Source: Polynucleobacter asymbioticus
GTDB taxonomy: Bacteria; Pseudomonadota; Gammaproteobacteria; Burkholderiales; Burkholderiaceae
Assembly (NCBI RefSeq): GCF_018687575.1
Contig: NZ_CP061297.1
Coordinates: 1,370,821-1,434,820 of the forward strand
DNA: 64,000 bases
Direction: 5' to 3'
The notes below the pieces were generated by a model. It worked only from the letters and a program-made list of their open reading frames with translations. It was not told the DNA's origin and did not search any database. A program made the position numbers and the translations under genes. Each line of letters begins with the position of its first letter. Position 1 is the first letter of the stretch. Below are positions 8,354 through 18,817 of the stretch, one piece after another.

Positions 8354-9274
8354 CTAGATATCGGCTAGCGCCTTAACGTGCGCCACCACACTTCGACCTA
8401 AAGCAGAAAGGTTGTAACCACCCTCTAGGCAACTAACGATGCGGCCTTGAGCATACTGGTTGGCAACCCCTTTAAGCTGTTTGGTAATCCAAGCATAGTC
8501 GTCCTCTACTAAGCCCATCTGCCCTAAATCATCCTCACGGTGAGCATCAAAGCCTGCGGAGATGATGATGAGCTCTGGCTCAAAGTCCCGTAGACGCGGC
8601 ATCCACTGCTCTTCCACTATCGAGCGCACTACATCACCCCGTGTAGAGGCAGGAAGCGGCACATTCACCATATTGTTTGCTCCATCCAAGCCGCTGTATG
8701 GATAAAACGGATGCTGAAAGAAGCTACACATTAGGACATTAGGGTCATTGAAAAATGCTGCTTCAGTACCGTTACCGTGATGCACATCAAAATCGATGAT
8801 GGCCACACGTTCGATACCGTAAGTCTCCATCGCATACCGAGCTGCTACAGCGACATTATCAAAGACACAAAATCCCATGGAGCGGGTCGGCTCCGCATGA
8901 TGTCCTGGTGGGCGAATGGCGCAAAATACATTGTCAACCTCACCCTTCATTACTGCATCAACACCCGCAATTGCAGCACCTGCTGCACGTAGTGCAGCGC
9001 TCCAAGTATGGGGGTTCATAATAGTGTCACCATCGAGCATGAAATAACCACTGGCTGGTGAGCGCTCTTTAACAAAGGCAATATGATCTGGACTATGGAC
9101 TAACTCCAGCTGATCTTCAGTTGCTAATGGTGCATCCAAGTGGTGCAGAAAGCGGTCGATGCCACTACGAATCAATTGATCATTGATTGCCTGAATCCGC
9201 TCAGGGCACTCGGGATGATGGCTACCCATCTCATGTTTTAGAAAATCTGGGTGAGTTATGTATCCTGTTGTCAT
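8354..9274 (-). CDS. Histone deacetylase family protein (AcuC/HDAC-like amidohydrolase)
   Basis: Zinc-dependent amidohydrolase of the arginase/deacetylase fold. The 306 residues contain the HDAC signature: PPGHHAEP with the His pair at 125-126, DFDVHHGNGT at 161-170 with the zinc ligands Asp163 and His165, and SAGFDAH carrying the second zinc Asp. All catalytic residues are present, so it should be active. Bacterial members act on acetylated polyamines or acetyl-lysine of proteins such as acetyl-CoA synthetase; the substrate here cannot be read from sequence. Confidence 0.88.
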   Translation of the reverse strand: MTTGYITHPDFLKHEMGSHHPECPERIQAINDQLIRSGIDRFLHHLDAPLATEDQLELVHSPDHIAFVKERSPASGYFMLDGDTIMNPHTWSAALRAAGAAIAGVDAVMKGEVDNVFCAIRPPGHHAEPTRSMGFCVFDNVAVAARYAMETYGIERVAIIDFDVHHGNGTEAAFFNDPNVLMCSFFQHPFYPYSGLDGANNMVNVPLPASTRGDVVRSIVEEQWMPRLRDFEPELIIISAGFDAHREDDLGQMGLVEDDYAWITKQLKGVANQYAQGRIVSCLEGGYNLSALGRSVVAHVKALADI

Positions 9275-9357
9275 GACTAGAAATCCTCAATAGCAAAACT
9301 GTAGTTTTTATAATGTAATCAAACCTGCTAAAACCTTAAAAATCCACTTCCTTATCC

Positions 9358-10626
9358 ATGAATTTTCGTGTCTCCTACCTTGCTTCAATACTATCAATAG
9401 CGCTACTACTTGGCGCCTGTTCCAGCGCCCCCGTTCAGCAAGCTAGCCCTACAGAGACTATCGTAAACCAGTCCGAGGATACTGCGACAGAAGCTCGATT
9501 TAGCCAAAACCTCAACCAGTTAATTGCGCAAGTTGCTCAAACCCAGGGAATCCCTCAGGCGAGCCTGGAATCAGGCTTCTCAGATGCCAAAACGATTCCA
9601 TCCATTCGCAAACTGGTACTACCCCCGTCGGGTAGCTTTAAAAAGAATTGGGTAGCCTATCGTAAGCGCTTTATTGAGCCGGTCCGCCTGAAGGCAGGCA
9701 AAGCGTTTTGGGAACAAAACCAGGCATTCCTGAATAAAGTTGAGCAAGAATCAGGCGTTCCGGCTGAGGTCATTGTCTCCATTATTGGGATTGAAACCAT
9801 CTATGGCCGCCAAACTGGAAATTTCCGGGTAAAGGATGTGCTTTCTACGCTTGCCTTCAGCTACCCAGATACACCCAATAAGGCAAGTCGCGAACAGCTT
9901 TTTAAAGATCAGCTTCAGGAACTGATCCTCATGTGCTGGACTGAGGGTGGCGGAAGCCTTCCTGCAAAGAACAGTACTCAAGGATTAAATCCGGTGCGAT
10001 TTAATGCCTGCCTTAATCAAAATAGCTCCTACGCTGGCGCAATGGGTTTGCCGCAATTCATGCCAAGTAGTATTCGCAGCTTTGCTGTAGATGGTGATGG
10101 TGATGGGCGCATTGACCTCAAGCAAAGTCCTAAAGATGCTATTGCTAGCGTGGCCAATTTCATGAGAAAACATGGCTGGCAGCCTGGCATGCCGATTTAC
10201 TTCCCCGTGCAGGATGGAGCAATCAGTGAAGCGAGAGCCTTAGCAGACGGTGAGCCGCAACTCAAATACACCATTCAAGATCTCATCACAAAAGGTATCT
10301 TGACTAAAGAACAGGGCGACCTGCAAGCAGGTGGCGTTGAGCCGCAAAGCAAGGCACTTATTGTCGATCTTCCCTACCCCGATAAGGATGGCAATGATCA
10401 AGTTCGTTATGTAGTTGGCTTGAATAATTTTTTAACGATTGTACAGTACAACCGCAGCTACTTTTACGCGCAAAGTGTTGCTGAGTTTGCAGAAGCTCTA
10501 GGATACAAAAATCAAAGCGTCGTTACTGCTCCAGCAAGCAAAGTGAAGTCAGAAACAAAGTCAGGTGAGCCAGCCAAACCCAAACCGAAGAAGCCTGCTA
10601 ACAAGAAAAAACAAAAGCAGGCTTAA
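9358..10626 (+). CDS. mltB: Membrane-bound lytic murein transglycosylase B
   Basis: Lipid-anchored GH103 enzyme that cleaves peptidoglycan glycan strands to 1,6-anhydromuramyl products. A signal peptide ends in the lipobox LLGAC, placing the lipidated Cys at residue 21. The SLT-type domain includes SIIGIETIYGR with the catalytic Glu146, then SSYAGAMGLPQFMPSSI and an EF-hand-like DGDGDGRID, typical of MltB. About 30 Lys/Pro-rich residues form a basic tail after residue 390, perhaps a peptidoglycan- or envelope-contacting extension. The gene stands alone on the plus strand. Confidence 0.93.
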   Translation: MNFRVSYLASILSIALLLGACSSAPVQQASPTETIVNQSEDTATEARFSQNLNQLIAQVAQTQGIPQASLESGFSDAKTIPSIRKLVLPPSGSFKKNWVAYRKRFIEPVRLKAGKAFWEQNQAFLNKVEQESGVPAEVIVSIIGIETIYGRQTGNFRVKDVLSTLAFSYPDTPNKASREQLFKDQLQELILMCWTEGGGSLPAKNSTQGLNPVRFNACLNQNSSYAGAMGLPQFMPSSIRSFAVDGDGDGRIDLKQSPKDAIASVANFMRKHGWQPGMPIYFPVQDGAISEARALADGEPQLKYTIQDLITKGILTKEQGDLQAGGVEPQSKALIVDLPYPDKDGNDQVRYVVGLNNFLTIVQYNRSYFYAQSVAEFAEALGYKNQSVVTAPASKVKSETKSGEPAKPKPKKPANKKKQKQA

Positions 10627-10646
10627 CGTAGCTCAGACCAAATGCA

Positions 10647-11558
10647 TTACGCTGGGAAAACCCCAGTAGAAAGATAACGGTCACCACGGTCGCAGACGAT
10701 AAATACAATCGTTGCATTCTCAACCTGGCGAGCGATGCGCAAGGCAACTACTAAAGCACCCCCAGCTGAAATACCGCAGAAGATACCCTCTTCGGCCGCA
10801 AGACGGCGAGCCATCTCTTCTGCATCTGCTTGACTGACATATTCAATACGATCAACCTTGTCGCCTTGATAAATCTTAGGCAGGTACTCTGGAGCCCATT
10901 TACGAATACCTGGAATCTGAGAACCTTCTTCTGGTTGCGCGCCAATAATCTGAATATTGGGATTCATGGACTTGAGATAAGTGGAGACTCCGGTAATGGT
11001 TCCAGTAGTACCCATCGATGAAACAAAGTGGGTAACTTGGCCATCAGTATCACGCCAGATTTCTGGGCCAGTGGTCTCGATATGAGCGCGGGGGTTATCT
11101 GGATTTGCAAATTGATCCAACAATCTTCCGCGACCCTCTTTCTGCAATTGCAATGCATAGTCGCGAGCAAACTCCATGCCACCAGAGGCTGCTGTCAAAA
11201 TTAACTCAGCACCGTAAGCAGCCATACTTTGTCGACGTTCAATACTTTGATTTTCAGGCATCACCAAAACCATCTTGTAACCCAACATCGCAGCAGTCAT
11301 TGCCAAGGCAATGCCCGTATTACCGCTGGTAGCCTCAATGAGGGTGTCGCCAGGTTTGATTTCGCCGCGCTCTTGTGCGCGCAGGATCATCGACAGCGCA
11401 GGTCGGTCTTTCACCGACCCGGCTGGATTATTACCCTCCAACTTTCCTAAGATCAGATTATTTTTAGAATCGTTTTCTGCGCCAGGAATGCGTTGTAAAC
11501 GAACCAGGGGTGTATTACCCACGGTCTGTGAAATAGTTAAGTAGGAAGGTGTGCTCAT
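10647..11558 (-). CDS. cysM: Cysteine synthase B (O-acetylserine sulfhydrylase)
   Basis: PLP enzyme that makes L-cysteine from O-acetylserine and sulfide or thiosulfate. The 303 residues include NPAGSVKDRPAL with the PLP lysine Lys50, EATSGNTGIALA for substrate binding and the GxGTTGTITG-like phosphate loop (SSMGTTGTITGVSTYLK). Length and the RRLAAEEGIFCGISAGGA block fit CysM rather than CysK. It is monocistronic, convergent with mltB. Confidence 0.92.
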   Translation of the reverse strand: MSTPSYLTISQTVGNTPLVRLQRIPGAENDSKNNLILGKLEGNNPAGSVKDRPALSMILRAQERGEIKPGDTLIEATSGNTGIALAMTAAMLGYKMVLVMPENQSIERRQSMAAYGAELILTAASGGMEFARDYALQLQKEGRGRLLDQFANPDNPRAHIETTGPEIWRDTDGQVTHFVSSMGTTGTITGVSTYLKSMNPNIQIIGAQPEEGSQIPGIRKWAPEYLPKIYQGDKVDRIEYVSQADAEEMARRLAAEEGIFCGISAGGALVVALRIARQVENATIVFIVCDRGDRYLSTGVFPA

Positions 11559-11599
11559 GAAACCATTTTAGCCATAAGCCAGGCTAGACGTAAAAGGGT

Positions 11600-11995
11600 T
11601 TAATTTCGGCGACTTGGTTCCGCACGATCCGAATGATGACGCGAACCACTTTGACCGCGTGAGCTACGTCTGCTAGCCTTGGAACCCTCTTTATTAGTCC
11701 TGCCGTGCGGTTCACGAAAAGAGCTCGGGGCCTCAATAGTTAAACCGTTATCCACCATCTTTTCCACGGATTTCATACCAATTCCGCGAACCCGTTTTTG
11801 CAGGTCATTCGCATCCTGGTAATGACCCCCATCTAAGCGCTCCGCAATAATGGTTTTCGCTTTAGATGGCCCAATACCCTTAATACTCTCCAACTCAGAC
11901 TGAGTTGCAGTATTGACATTCACTGGTGAAGCTGTAGCCAATGCAGAGACAGCCACTAATGCCGAAAATACCAAAGACTTTAATAATTGATTCAT
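11600..11995 (-). CDS. ComEA-like helix-hairpin-helix protein with basic tail
   Basis: Secreted DNA-binding protein of the ComEA family, which binds incoming DNA in the periplasm during natural transformation in other bacteria. A signal peptide (about residues 1-22, ending ALATA) is followed by the HhH domain VNVNTATQSELESIKGIGPSKAKTI and a second HhH around RVRGIGMKSVEKM. After residue 93 comes a tail very rich in Ser, Arg and His. Full-length ComEA of betaproteobacteria usually ends soon after the HhH domain, so the tail is unusual. It lies 41 bp from the start of cysM, on the same strand. Confidence 0.82.
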   Translation of the reverse strand: MNQLLKSLVFSALVAVSALATASPVNVNTATQSELESIKGIGPSKAKTIIAERLDGGHYQDANDLQKRVRGIGMKSVEKMVDNGLTIEAPSSFREPHGRTNKEGSKASRRSSRGQSGSRHHSDRAEPSRRN

Positions 11996-12014
11996 TTAAT
12001 CTCCATCAGTTAAT

Positions 12015-12046
12015 AAAAAATCCACCTACACAAAGTGCAAGTGGAT
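12015..12046 (-). terminator. Intrinsic terminator after hldD
   Basis: Stem ATCCAC/GTGGAT (12020-12025 with 12041-12046), an inner CAC/GTG pair and a T6 run on the minus strand (12015-12020). It closes the long ugd-hldE-hldD stretch before the comEA-like gene. Confidence 0.75.
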
Positions 12047-12092
12047 CAGTTACAACGAATGGGGGTTCAGTTAGTTTACTGTTTTTAAGCTC

Positions 12093-13112
12093 TTAAAGCG
12101 GGCTCGCCAAGAAATCTGCATTGGCTGATAGCCAAGCTATATAACGGCTGACACCCTGCTCCACATTGAGGAAGGGCTCTGAGTATCCAGCGGCACGCAA
12201 CTTAGTTAAATCCGCTTGTGTAAAACACTGGTACTTACCTTTGAGCGCATCCGGAAACGGAATGTATTCAATCGCTTTTTCTTTAACCAACTCTTCTAAG
12301 CTAGCAGGATTGGCATGATCAATTTTGCGCATGGCATTGGCTACTGCATGAGCAACATCGTTAAATGGTTGCGCACGACCGCTGCCGAGGTTGAAGATAC
12401 CGCTGATTTCTGGGTGATCCAAGAAATATAAATTTACTTTCACCACATCTTCAACTGATACAAAGTCACGACTCTGCTCACCAGCAGCATAGCCACCATA
12501 TTCACCAAAAAGCTTTACTTTGCCATTGGCTTTGTATTGGTGATATTGATGGAATGCTACTGAAGCCATTCGACCTTTATGTGATTCACGTGGACCGTAC
12601 ACATTAAAGTAGCGGAAACCAACCACCTGAGCAGTATTAGCTTTTTCAGCAAAACGCTTACGCATCACTTGGTCAAATAGGAATTTGGAGTAACCATAAA
12701 TATTTAATGGCTTCTCATGCTCACGACTCTCTACAAACACGTCGGAGCCACCGTAGGTTGCTGCCGAAGAGGCGTAAAGCAATTGCACTTTTTGCTCTGT
12801 GCAGATATCGAGCAAGTCCATGGTGTAACGATAATTATTCGCCATCATGAAGATGCCGTCGGTTTCCATCGTATCGGAGCAAGCTCCTTCATGAAACACT
12901 GCCCTCACCTTGCCAAAACGACCACTTCTAAATGCCTCCAGAAATTCGTCTTTATCAAGGTAGTCAATGATGTCTAAGTCCGCTAGATTGCGATACTTAT
13001 CAGCGGGACGTAAATCATCGACCGCAATAATATTTTTCTCACCACGCGCATTGAGCGCCTGAACAATATTGGCACCAATAAAGCCAGCAGCGCCAGTAAC
13101 GATAATTGTCAT
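12093..13112 (-). CDS. hldD: ADP-L-glycero-D-manno-heptose 6-epimerase
   Basis: NADP-dependent short-chain epimerase that makes the final ADP-heptose precursor of the LPS inner core. The 339-residue protein has the Rossmann motif [12 protein letters not shown] at residues 6-17, the heptose-epimerase blocks [11 protein letters not shown] and YASSAATYG, and the catalytic YxxxK in [11 protein letters not shown] around residue 140. Its start overlaps the end of hldE by 4 bp, so the two steps of ADP-heptose synthesis are translationally coupled. Confidence 0.96.
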   Translation of the reverse strand: MTIIVTGAAGFIGANIVQALNARGEKNIIAVDDLRPADKYRNLADLDIIDYLDKDEFLEAFRSGRFGKVRAVFHEGACSDTMETDGIFMMANNYRYTMDLLDICTEQKVQLLYASSAATYGGSDVFVESREHEKPLNIYGYSKFLFDQVMRKRFAEKANTAQVVGFRYFNVYGPRESHKGRMASVAFHQYHQYKANGKVKLFGEYGGYAAGEQSRDFVSVEDVVKVNLYFLDHPEISGIFNLGSGRAQPFNDVAHAVANAMRKIDHANPASLEELVKEKAIEYIPFPDALKGKYQCFTQADLTKLRAAGYSEPFLNVEQGVSRYIAWLSANADFLASPL

Positions 13113-14038
13113 TGCAATTCCTCTGAAGTAACGGTAGCGGTACCCAATTTACCAACCACAATACCACCCGCACGATTCGCTAAAGCCATCGCTCTTTCAA
13201 GCGGCCAACCTGCTGCTAATGCCACTGCGAGAGTGCCGATGACCGTATCCCCTGCGCCTGATACATCAAATACTTCACGCGCTTGCGCCTTAACGTGACT
13301 GACGCCCGCCTCTGTGAATAAACTCATACCCTCTTCTGAGCGGGTCAGCAATAAAGCTTCGAGGTTTAATGACTTTCTGAGGTCTTGCGCTCTCTTAGTG
13401 AGATCCTCTTCACTGGTCCATTGACCAACTACCTGACGGAGTTCACTTCGGTTTGGAGTGAGTACGGTGGCACCGCGGTACTTAGCATAGTCATCACCCT
13501 TTGGGTCGACTAGGATCATTTTCTTCTGGGCACGCGCCTGCTCAATCATTAAGGCAACTTGGCCCAACGCACCTTTGCCATAGTCAGACAAAATCACGAC
13601 ATCAGCATCACCAACAAGCTTTTCATAACGCTCTAACTTATGCGCTAGCGCTGACTCACTAGGAGCTTCTTCAAAATCTAAACGAATCAATTGTTGCTGT
13701 CTTGCAATGACGCGCAGCTTCACAGTGGTTGGCACTTTGCCATCGACTTCAAGCTGACTATCTACACCGCTTGACTTCAGCAACTCGGTAACGCGATGTC
13801 CTGGCTCATCGTCACCAATCACACCCAAAATCGTTGTCTTTGCGCCAAGGGCTGCAACGTTACGCGCCACGTTAGCCGCACCACCCAAACGTTCATCAAT
13901 CTTACCAACCTGAACAACTGGCACCGGTGCCTCTGGAGAGATCCGATTCGTATCACCAAACCAATAGCGATCCAGCATGACATCGCCCACTACCAATAAG
14001 CGGGCTTTAGAAAATTGTTCTCGGTTGGCTTTTTCCAC
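13109..14038 (-). CDS. hldA: D-glycero-beta-D-manno-heptose-7-phosphate kinase (HldE domain I only)
   Basis: PfkB-family sugar kinase phosphorylating heptose-7-phosphate at C1 for LPS core synthesis. The 309 residues cover only the kinase half of E. coli HldE; the nucleotidyltransferase half is absent and must be a separate gene elsewhere. The N-terminal PfkB block ([16 protein letters not shown]) and the anion-hole motif [14 protein letters not shown] with the catalytic Asp near residue 263 are intact. The start is GTG. It precedes hldD with a 4-bp overlap. Confidence 0.93.
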   Translation of the reverse strand: MEKANREQFSKARLLVVGDVMLDRYWFGDTNRISPEAPVPVVQVGKIDERLGGAANVARNVAALGAKTTILGVIGDDEPGHRVTELLKSSGVDSQLEVDGKVPTTVKLRVIARQQQLIRLDFEEAPSESALAHKLERYEKLVGDADVVILSDYGKGALGQVALMIEQARAQKKMILVDPKGDDYAKYRGATVLTPNRSELRQVVGQWTSEEDLTKRAQDLRKSLNLEALLLTRSEEGMSLFTEAGVSHVKAQAREVFDVSGAGDTVIGTLAVALAAGWPLERAMALANRAGGIVVGKLGTATVTSEELQ

Positions 14039-14088
14039 GATGTAACTAATCTCTCTAATCTTTCGAATGGATTCTGTTGTACTGGTAA

Positions 14089-15453
14089 TTAATTATGACG
14101 ACCAATACCCTGGTACTCAATGCCTAATTCTTGCATAGCTTGTGGCTCATACAGATTACGGCCATCAAAGATGATGGGGTTCTTCAATTTGGCTTTCAGA
14201 AGATCAAAATCCGGACTACGGAAGGCTTTCCACTCAGTGACTATCACTAGGGCATCAGCACCTTGGGTGGCTGCCATTGGATCATCCACCAAACTAACCT
14301 GTTTGAGACCTTCTGGATTGCCTTTAAAGTCCACTTCTAGGCAGTGCTGAGTTTCTGGCATCGCTACTGGGTCATGAGCTACGATCTGGGCACCTCGCTT
14401 GACTAGCTCTTGAATAATGACTCGACTAGGGGCTTCGCGCATATCGTCGGTATTCGGTTTAAATGCTAAACCCCACATGGCGAACTTCTTACCCTTCAGG
14501 TCGGCACCAAAGCGTTTTTCAATCTTCTCTACGAGGATGTACTTTTGAGCTTCGTTCACCGCCTCAACAGCATCGAGAATCTTCAAATCGCGACCATACT
14601 CAATCGCAGTCTTCGACAGGGCAGAAACATCCTTTGGAAAGCAAGAGCCGCCATAACCAGTACCGGAGTATAAAAACCCGTAACCAATACGAGAGTCCGA
14701 ACCAATGCCTTGGCGCACTGCTTCAATATCCGCTCCAACCAAGTCAGCCAGATTCGCTAACTCGTTCATAAAAGAGATGCGGGTGGCTAACATCGCATTG
14801 GCTGCGTATTTAGTAAGCTCAGCACTCTTCACATCCATGTAGTAGGTACGCTCATGGTGGCGGTTAAAGGGGGCGTAAAGTTTGCGCATTTGTTCCTTAG
14901 CACGCAGACCAGCCGGGGTGCTTTGTGTACCAATCACAATACGATCTGGGCGCATAAAGTCTTCTACAGCTGCACCCTCTTTCAGAAACTCGGGATTAGA
15001 AACTACGGAGCACAGCTCTGGGGAGAGACTTCTCTTTTGGAGCTCTTCAGTAATAGCGGCTTGCACCTTATCAGCAGTGCCTACTGGCACAGTCGATTTA
15101 TCGACAATCACCTTAGGGGTGGTCATATGGCGACCAATATTTCGGGCTGCTGCTACGACGTACTGCAGATCAGCAGAACCATCTTCATCAGGAGGGGTAC
15201 CAACGGCAATAAATTGAATATCGCCATGAGCAACTGAAGCAGCAATGTCAGTAGAGAACTGCAAACGCCCCGCCGCGCGATTGCGCTCAATCATCTCTTT
15301 GAGGCCTGGCTCATAAATGGGAACACCGCCAGAGTTGAGAATCTCAATCTTCTTGGGATCTACGTCCACACAAAAGACGCTATTACCTTGCTCCGCTAGG
15401 CAGGCGCCCGTAACAAGACCAACGTAACCGCTGCCGATGATAGTGACTTTCAA
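14089..15453 (-). CDS. ugd: UDP-glucose 6-dehydrogenase
   Basis: Oxidises UDP-glucose twice to UDP-glucuronate for polysaccharide or LPS synthesis, using NAD. The 454-residue protein shows the N-terminal Rossmann motif [15 protein letters not shown], the central [20 protein letters not shown] helix, and the active-site cysteine in [10 protein letters not shown]. The start is TTG (15451-15453); no ATG lies near the conserved N-terminus, and GGAG stands 7 nt upstream, which supports the TTG. It sits between lapB and hldA in the envelope part of the supercluster. Confidence 0.95.
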   Translation of the reverse strand: MKVTIIGSGYVGLVTGACLAEQGNSVFCVDVDPKKIEILNSGGVPIYEPGLKEMIERNRAAGRLQFSTDIAASVAHGDIQFIAVGTPPDEDGSADLQYVVAAARNIGRHMTTPKVIVDKSTVPVGTADKVQAAITEELQKRSLSPELCSVVSNPEFLKEGAAVEDFMRPDRIVIGTQSTPAGLRAKEQMRKLYAPFNRHHERTYYMDVKSAELTKYAANAMLATRISFMNELANLADLVGADIEAVRQGIGSDSRIGYGFLYSGTGYGGSCFPKDVSALSKTAIEYGRDLKILDAVEAVNEAQKYILVEKIEKRFGADLKGKKFAMWGLAFKPNTDDMREAPSRVIIQELVKRGAQIVAHDPVAMPETQHCLEVDFKGNPEGLKQVSLVDDPMAATQGADALVIVTEWKAFRSPDFDLLKAKLKNPIIFDGRNLYEPQAMQELGIEYQGIGRHN

Positions 15454-15474
15454 TATATCTCCAAATAACTCTAT

Positions 15475-16686
15475 TTACATTGAAGGGCCGCTAGGAACGG
15501 CTCCTTCGCTGCGTCTCGGGGAGTATGCCTCCCAGTGATTGCAACCCGGACACTGCCAGTAAAAACGTCTCGCCCTAAAACCACAGTTACCGCAGGTGTA
15601 ACGAGCCAAACTGGTTGTGCGCTGCTTTAATAAACTTAATGTAGCCTGCAAATCCGATACCCGCTCTGGCGTACCGTTGCTCTCCGCCAAGGCCAAACGG
15701 GTCTCAGCCAACTTGGAGAGCGCACTCAAGCTTGGTGAATGTTGCATCACCTCAACGAGCATCACTTCCGCAGCTTGTGCGCCACGAATTTGAGTCATAT
15801 GCTTTTGCACAATATCGAGCAACTCACCAGAAGCCTGGGTTTTTAATAGCTCACAAAGTGCACTTAAGCCTTCATCTGCTTTATTTAGCGCAGTGTGTGC
15901 CGCCATCCAACGATCCGCAAGTAAATGCATATAGGCAGGATGTGTTTTCGCAATCACGGCCCATACCTCAATTGCCTGGGCTGGGCGATCCATGGCAATT
16001 AAATAATCACCCTGCAAAATCAATGCGCGCGCATGGTGGGGAACTACCTGCAATGCTAATTGCACCGATTGCTCAACCTCTGGCAAATCCTTGCGACGTA
16101 GTGCCTCTTGACCAATCTCGCAATGAAACTGAGCAATTTCCGTGTGATGGGATTTTCCTTGCAAGCCTTCTAGCTCACTGGCGGCAATAATGGCTTTTTT
16201 CCAATCCCGCTCAATTTGGTACATCTCCAACAAACTCTCTTTTGCAGGCGCTGCAAACTTGCCTTCACCCACGCGATTTAATGAAGCTTCAGCACGGTCT
16301 AATAATCCAGCTCGGAGAAAATCACGGCCCAATTCATAAGCGGCATGATCTCGATCGCGTGGCTTTAAGTCATCACGATTAGCCAAGTGCTGGTGAACTC
16401 GAATGGCACGCTCAGTTTCGCCGCGGCGACGGAATAAATTACCTAAAGCAAAATGAAGTTCAATAGTTTCGGGATCGAGCTGAGCAATCTTGACCAAGGT
16501 TTCAATCGCTTGGTCTGGCTGTTCATTTAATAAAAGGCTTAAACCTTTAAATGTGGAGCGTTGCTGACGCATACGCTCACGTTCATCCATACGGTTTTCA
16601 AGATGGAGATCCCAGCGCGAAGCCAGCCAACCAATAGCAAACATGACTGGTAATAACAGTAGCCAGGAGGTTGCGATCTGAATCAT
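15475..16686 (-). CDS. lapB: Lipopolysaccharide assembly protein B
   Basis: Inner-membrane TPR protein that regulates LpxC turnover by FtsH and thus LPS synthesis. One N-terminal membrane helix (about residues 3-21 of the chosen start) is followed by TPR repeats and a C-terminal rubredoxin-like knuckle, CGNCGF...CPGC, as in E. coli LapB. The open frame extends upstream to a GTG at 16728, but that stretch contains a complete intrinsic terminator (16705-16727), so I place the start at the ATG at 16684-16686, giving 403 residues with the membrane helix at the very N-terminus as in the family. Confidence 0.88.
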   Translation of the reverse strand: MIQIATSWLLLLPVMFAIGWLASRWDLHLENRMDERERMRQQRSTFKGLSLLLNEQPDQAIETLVKIAQLDPETIELHFALGNLFRRRGETERAIRVHQHLANRDDLKPRDRDHAAYELGRDFLRAGLLDRAEASLNRVGEGKFAAPAKESLLEMYQIERDWKKAIIAASELEGLQGKSHHTEIAQFHCEIGQEALRRKDLPEVEQSVQLALQVVPHHARALILQGDYLIAMDRPAQAIEVWAVIAKTHPAYMHLLADRWMAAHTALNKADEGLSALCELLKTQASGELLDIVQKHMTQIRGAQAAEVMLVEVMQHSPSLSALSKLAETRLALAESNGTPERVSDLQATLSLLKQRTTSLARYTCGNCGFRARRFYWQCPGCNHWEAYSPRRSEGAVPSGPSM

Positions 16687-16704
16687 GCTGTGCAGAACAT
16701 CAAT

Positions 16705-16727
16705 AAAAAAATGGTCCGAATGGACCA
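16705..16727 (-). terminator. Intrinsic terminator between ihfB and lapB
   Basis: Perfect 6-bp stem TGGTCC/GGACCA (16712-16717 with 16722-16727), 4-nt loop, followed on the minus strand by seven T (16705-16711). It lies 20 bp past the ihfB stop. It would end or attenuate ihfB transcripts, so lapB transcription depends on read-through or a promoter downstream. Confidence 0.8.
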
Positions 16728-16746
16728 CTGGATATGCGCTATGTGA

Positions 16747-17091
16747 CTAGGCACCAGAACCCTCTTTAGGGCTCACTTGCTTCAAAGGCTTATAGTCAAC
16801 ACGCTCACGTAATTCTTTTCCAGGCTTGAAATGGGGCACCCGTTTTTCTGGGATCAATACTTTCTCACCAGATTTTGGATTGCGGCCAGTACGCGCAGGA
16901 CGGTGATGCAAAACAAAGCTACCAACACCGCGCAACTCAATCCGCTTGCCTTCGGCTAAAGCGTGAGTCATGGTGTCTAGCAAAGTTTTTACTGCTAACT
17001 CCACATCACGAGGTAATAGCTGGGGAAACTGTTCCGCCAAGCTCTCCACGAGTTCGGAGCGAGTAATTGCTTGTTGCTCTTGATCTGACAT
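16747..17091 (-). CDS. ihfB: Integration host factor subunit beta
   Basis: Nucleoid protein that binds and sharply bends specific DNA as a heterodimer with IhfA. The 114 residues carry the HU/IHF fold, with [17 protein letters not shown], the DNA-binding arm [30 protein letters not shown] and the Pro that intercalates. There are about 8 extra residues at the N-terminus and a C-terminal tail of about 14 residues, both common in Burkholderiales. It is set between two hairpin terminators (after rpsA and after itself), so it appears to be an individually tuned transcription unit. Confidence 0.95.
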   Translation of the reverse strand: MSDQEQQAITRSELVESLAEQFPQLLPRDVELAVKTLLDTMTHALAEGKRIELRGVGSFVLHHRPARTGRNPKSGEKVLIPEKRVPHFKPGKELRERVDYKPLKQVSPKEGSGA

Positions 17092-17102
17092 GATCTATCA
17101 AT

Positions 17103-17136
17103 AAAAAACCGCCGCTCTCCTAATGGAAAGCGGCGA
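17103..17136 (-). terminator. Intrinsic terminator between rpsA and ihfB
   Basis: An 11-bp GC-rich stem (17110-17120 with 17125-17135; one G-U pair) with a 4-nt loop and T6 on the minus strand. It starts 8 bp past the rpsA stop. Confidence 0.85.
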
Positions 17137-17143
17137 TATTGAT

Positions 17144-18817
17144 TTAGCCTTGATTGTCCAACTTCGCTTTTAACAAAGCACCCAAGTTGGTTGTGCCGGA
17201 CTGCGCATCACCTTGGAGTTTGCTCATAGCGTCTTGTTGGTCAGAGCTGTCTTTAGCTTTGATTGAAAGATTGATTGCACGTGACTTACGATCAATGTTG
17301 ATGATCATTGCAGTTACAGTGTCGCCTTCTTTCAATACATTGCGTGCATCTTCAACGCGATCTGTTGAGATCTCAGAAGCACGCAAGTAAGCTTCAACTT
17401 CATCGGCCAAGTGAATAGTTGCACCCTTAGCATCAACAGCCTTCACAGTACCAGTTACAAGGCTGCCCTTGTCGCTTACGGATGTGTAGTTATTGAATGG
17501 GTCACCAGACAATTGCTTGATACCAAGAGAGATACGCTCTTTCTCAACATCAATAGCCAATACAGTAGCTTCAACTTCATCGCCTTTTTTGTATTTCTTA
17601 ACAGCTTCTTCTCCTGGCTCATTCCATGAGAGGTCTGAGAGGTGAACCAAACCGTCGATACCACCAGGCAAACCAATGAACACACCGAAGTCAGTAATAG
17701 ACTTGATTGCGCCAGTCAACTTGTCGCCTTTTTGTTGGCCACGTGAGAACTCTTCCCATGGATTTGCTTTGCACTGCTTGATGCCCAAGCTGATACGACG
17801 CTTGTCTTCATCAATGTCCAGAACCATGACTTCAACTTCGGTTCCTAATGCAGTAGCTTTGCTTGGAGCAACGTTCTTGTTAGTCCAATCCATTTCAGAA
17901 ACGTGTACCAAACCTTCGATACCAGATTCGATTTCTACGAATGCGCCGTAGTCAGTCAGGTTAGTTACCTTACCGAATAAACGGGTGTTTGGTGGGTAAC
18001 GACGAGCGATACCAACCCATGGATCATCACCAAGTTGTTTCACACCGAGTGAAACACGGTTCTTCTCTTGATCGAACTTCAAAATCTTAGCGGTAACTTC
18101 TTGACCAACAGTCAACATCTCGCTTGGGTGACGCACACGACGCCATGCCAAGTCGGTAATGTGCAAGAGGCCATCGATACCACCGAGGTCCACGAATGCG
18201 CCGTAGTCAGTGATGTTCTTAACGATACCTTGAACAACGCTACCTTCTTTGAGGTTAGACATCAACTTCGCACGCTCTTCACCTTGGCTAGCTTCAACAA
18301 CTGCACGACGTGATAACACTACGTTATTACGCTTACGGTCAAGCTTGATAACCTTGAACTCCATCGTCTTACCTTCGTAAGGGCTGGTGTCCTTGATTGG
18401 GCGTGTATCAACGAGTGATCCAGGCAAGAATGCACGGATACCGTTAACCATGACTGTCAAGCCGCCCTTAACCTTACCAGTAACAGTACCGGTAACGATC
18501 TCAGCTTGCTCGAGAGCTTTTTCCAAATTCATCCATGATGCCAAGCGCTTAGCTTTGTCACGGGAAAGGATTGTGTCGCCATAGCCGTTCTCAAGAGCGT
18601 CAATAGCAACAGAAACGAAATCGCCAGGAGCTACTTCAATCTCGCCAGCATCGTTATGGAATTCTTCAACAGGAATAAACGCTTCGGATTTCAATCCAGC
18701 GTTAACAACGACGAAGTTATGGTCGATGCGAAGTACTTCAGCCGAAATAACTTGGCCGGTCTTCATATTCGATCGGGTTAATGATTCTTCAAATAGTTCT
18801 GCAAATGATTCAGACAT
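17144..18817 (-). CDS. rpsA: 30S ribosomal protein S1
   Basis: RNA-binding protein that brings mRNA to the 30S subunit and unfolds structured leaders. The 557-residue protein is made of six S1 (OB-fold) domains; repeats with the pattern [21 protein letters not shown] are clear for domains 3-6, while domains 1-2 are the divergent ribosome-binding type. The 143-bp upstream gap after cmk forms a leader that could hold the site of S1 autoregulation, which is known in enteric bacteria; that is not shown here. Confidence 0.97.
   Translation of the reverse strand: MSESFAELFEESLTRSNMKTGQVISAEVLRIDHNFVVVNAGLKSEAFIPVEEFHNDAGEIEVAPGDFVSVAIDALENGYGDTILSRDKAKRLASWMNLEKALEQAEIVTGTVTGKVKGGLTVMVNGIRAFLPGSLVDTRPIKDTSPYEGKTMEFKVIKLDRKRNNVVLSRRAVVEASQGEERAKLMSNLKEGSVVQGIVKNITDYGAFVDLGGIDGLLHITDLAWRRVRHPSEMLTVGQEVTAKILKFDQEKNRVSLGVKQLGDDPWVGIARRYPPNTRLFGKVTNLTDYGAFVEIESGIEGLVHVSEMDWTNKNVAPSKATALGTEVEVMVLDIDEDKRRISLGIKQCKANPWEEFSRGQQKGDKLTGAIKSITDFGVFIGLPGGIDGLVHLSDLSWNEPGEEAVKKYKKGDEVEATVLAIDVEKERISLGIKQLSGDPFNNYTSVSDKGSLVTGTVKAVDAKGATIHLADEVEAYLRASEISTDRVEDARNVLKEGDTVTAMIINIDRKSRAINLSIKAKDSSDQQDAMSKLQGDAQSGTTNLGALLKAKLDNQG

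Noticed and set aside
12717..12977. Open frame antisense to hldD, and similar frames antisense to ugd, rpsA, gyrA, aroA and ubiG (e.g. 14463-14771, 17676-17951, 27466-27828, 28800-29246)
   Set aside because: They lie wholly inside well-supported genes, show no family features or ribosome sites and have compositions expected from the opposite strand.
16687..16728. Upstream extension of lapB to GTG 16728
   Set aside because: The stretch is a terminator hairpin plus T7 and the extra 14 residues are not needed by the family.
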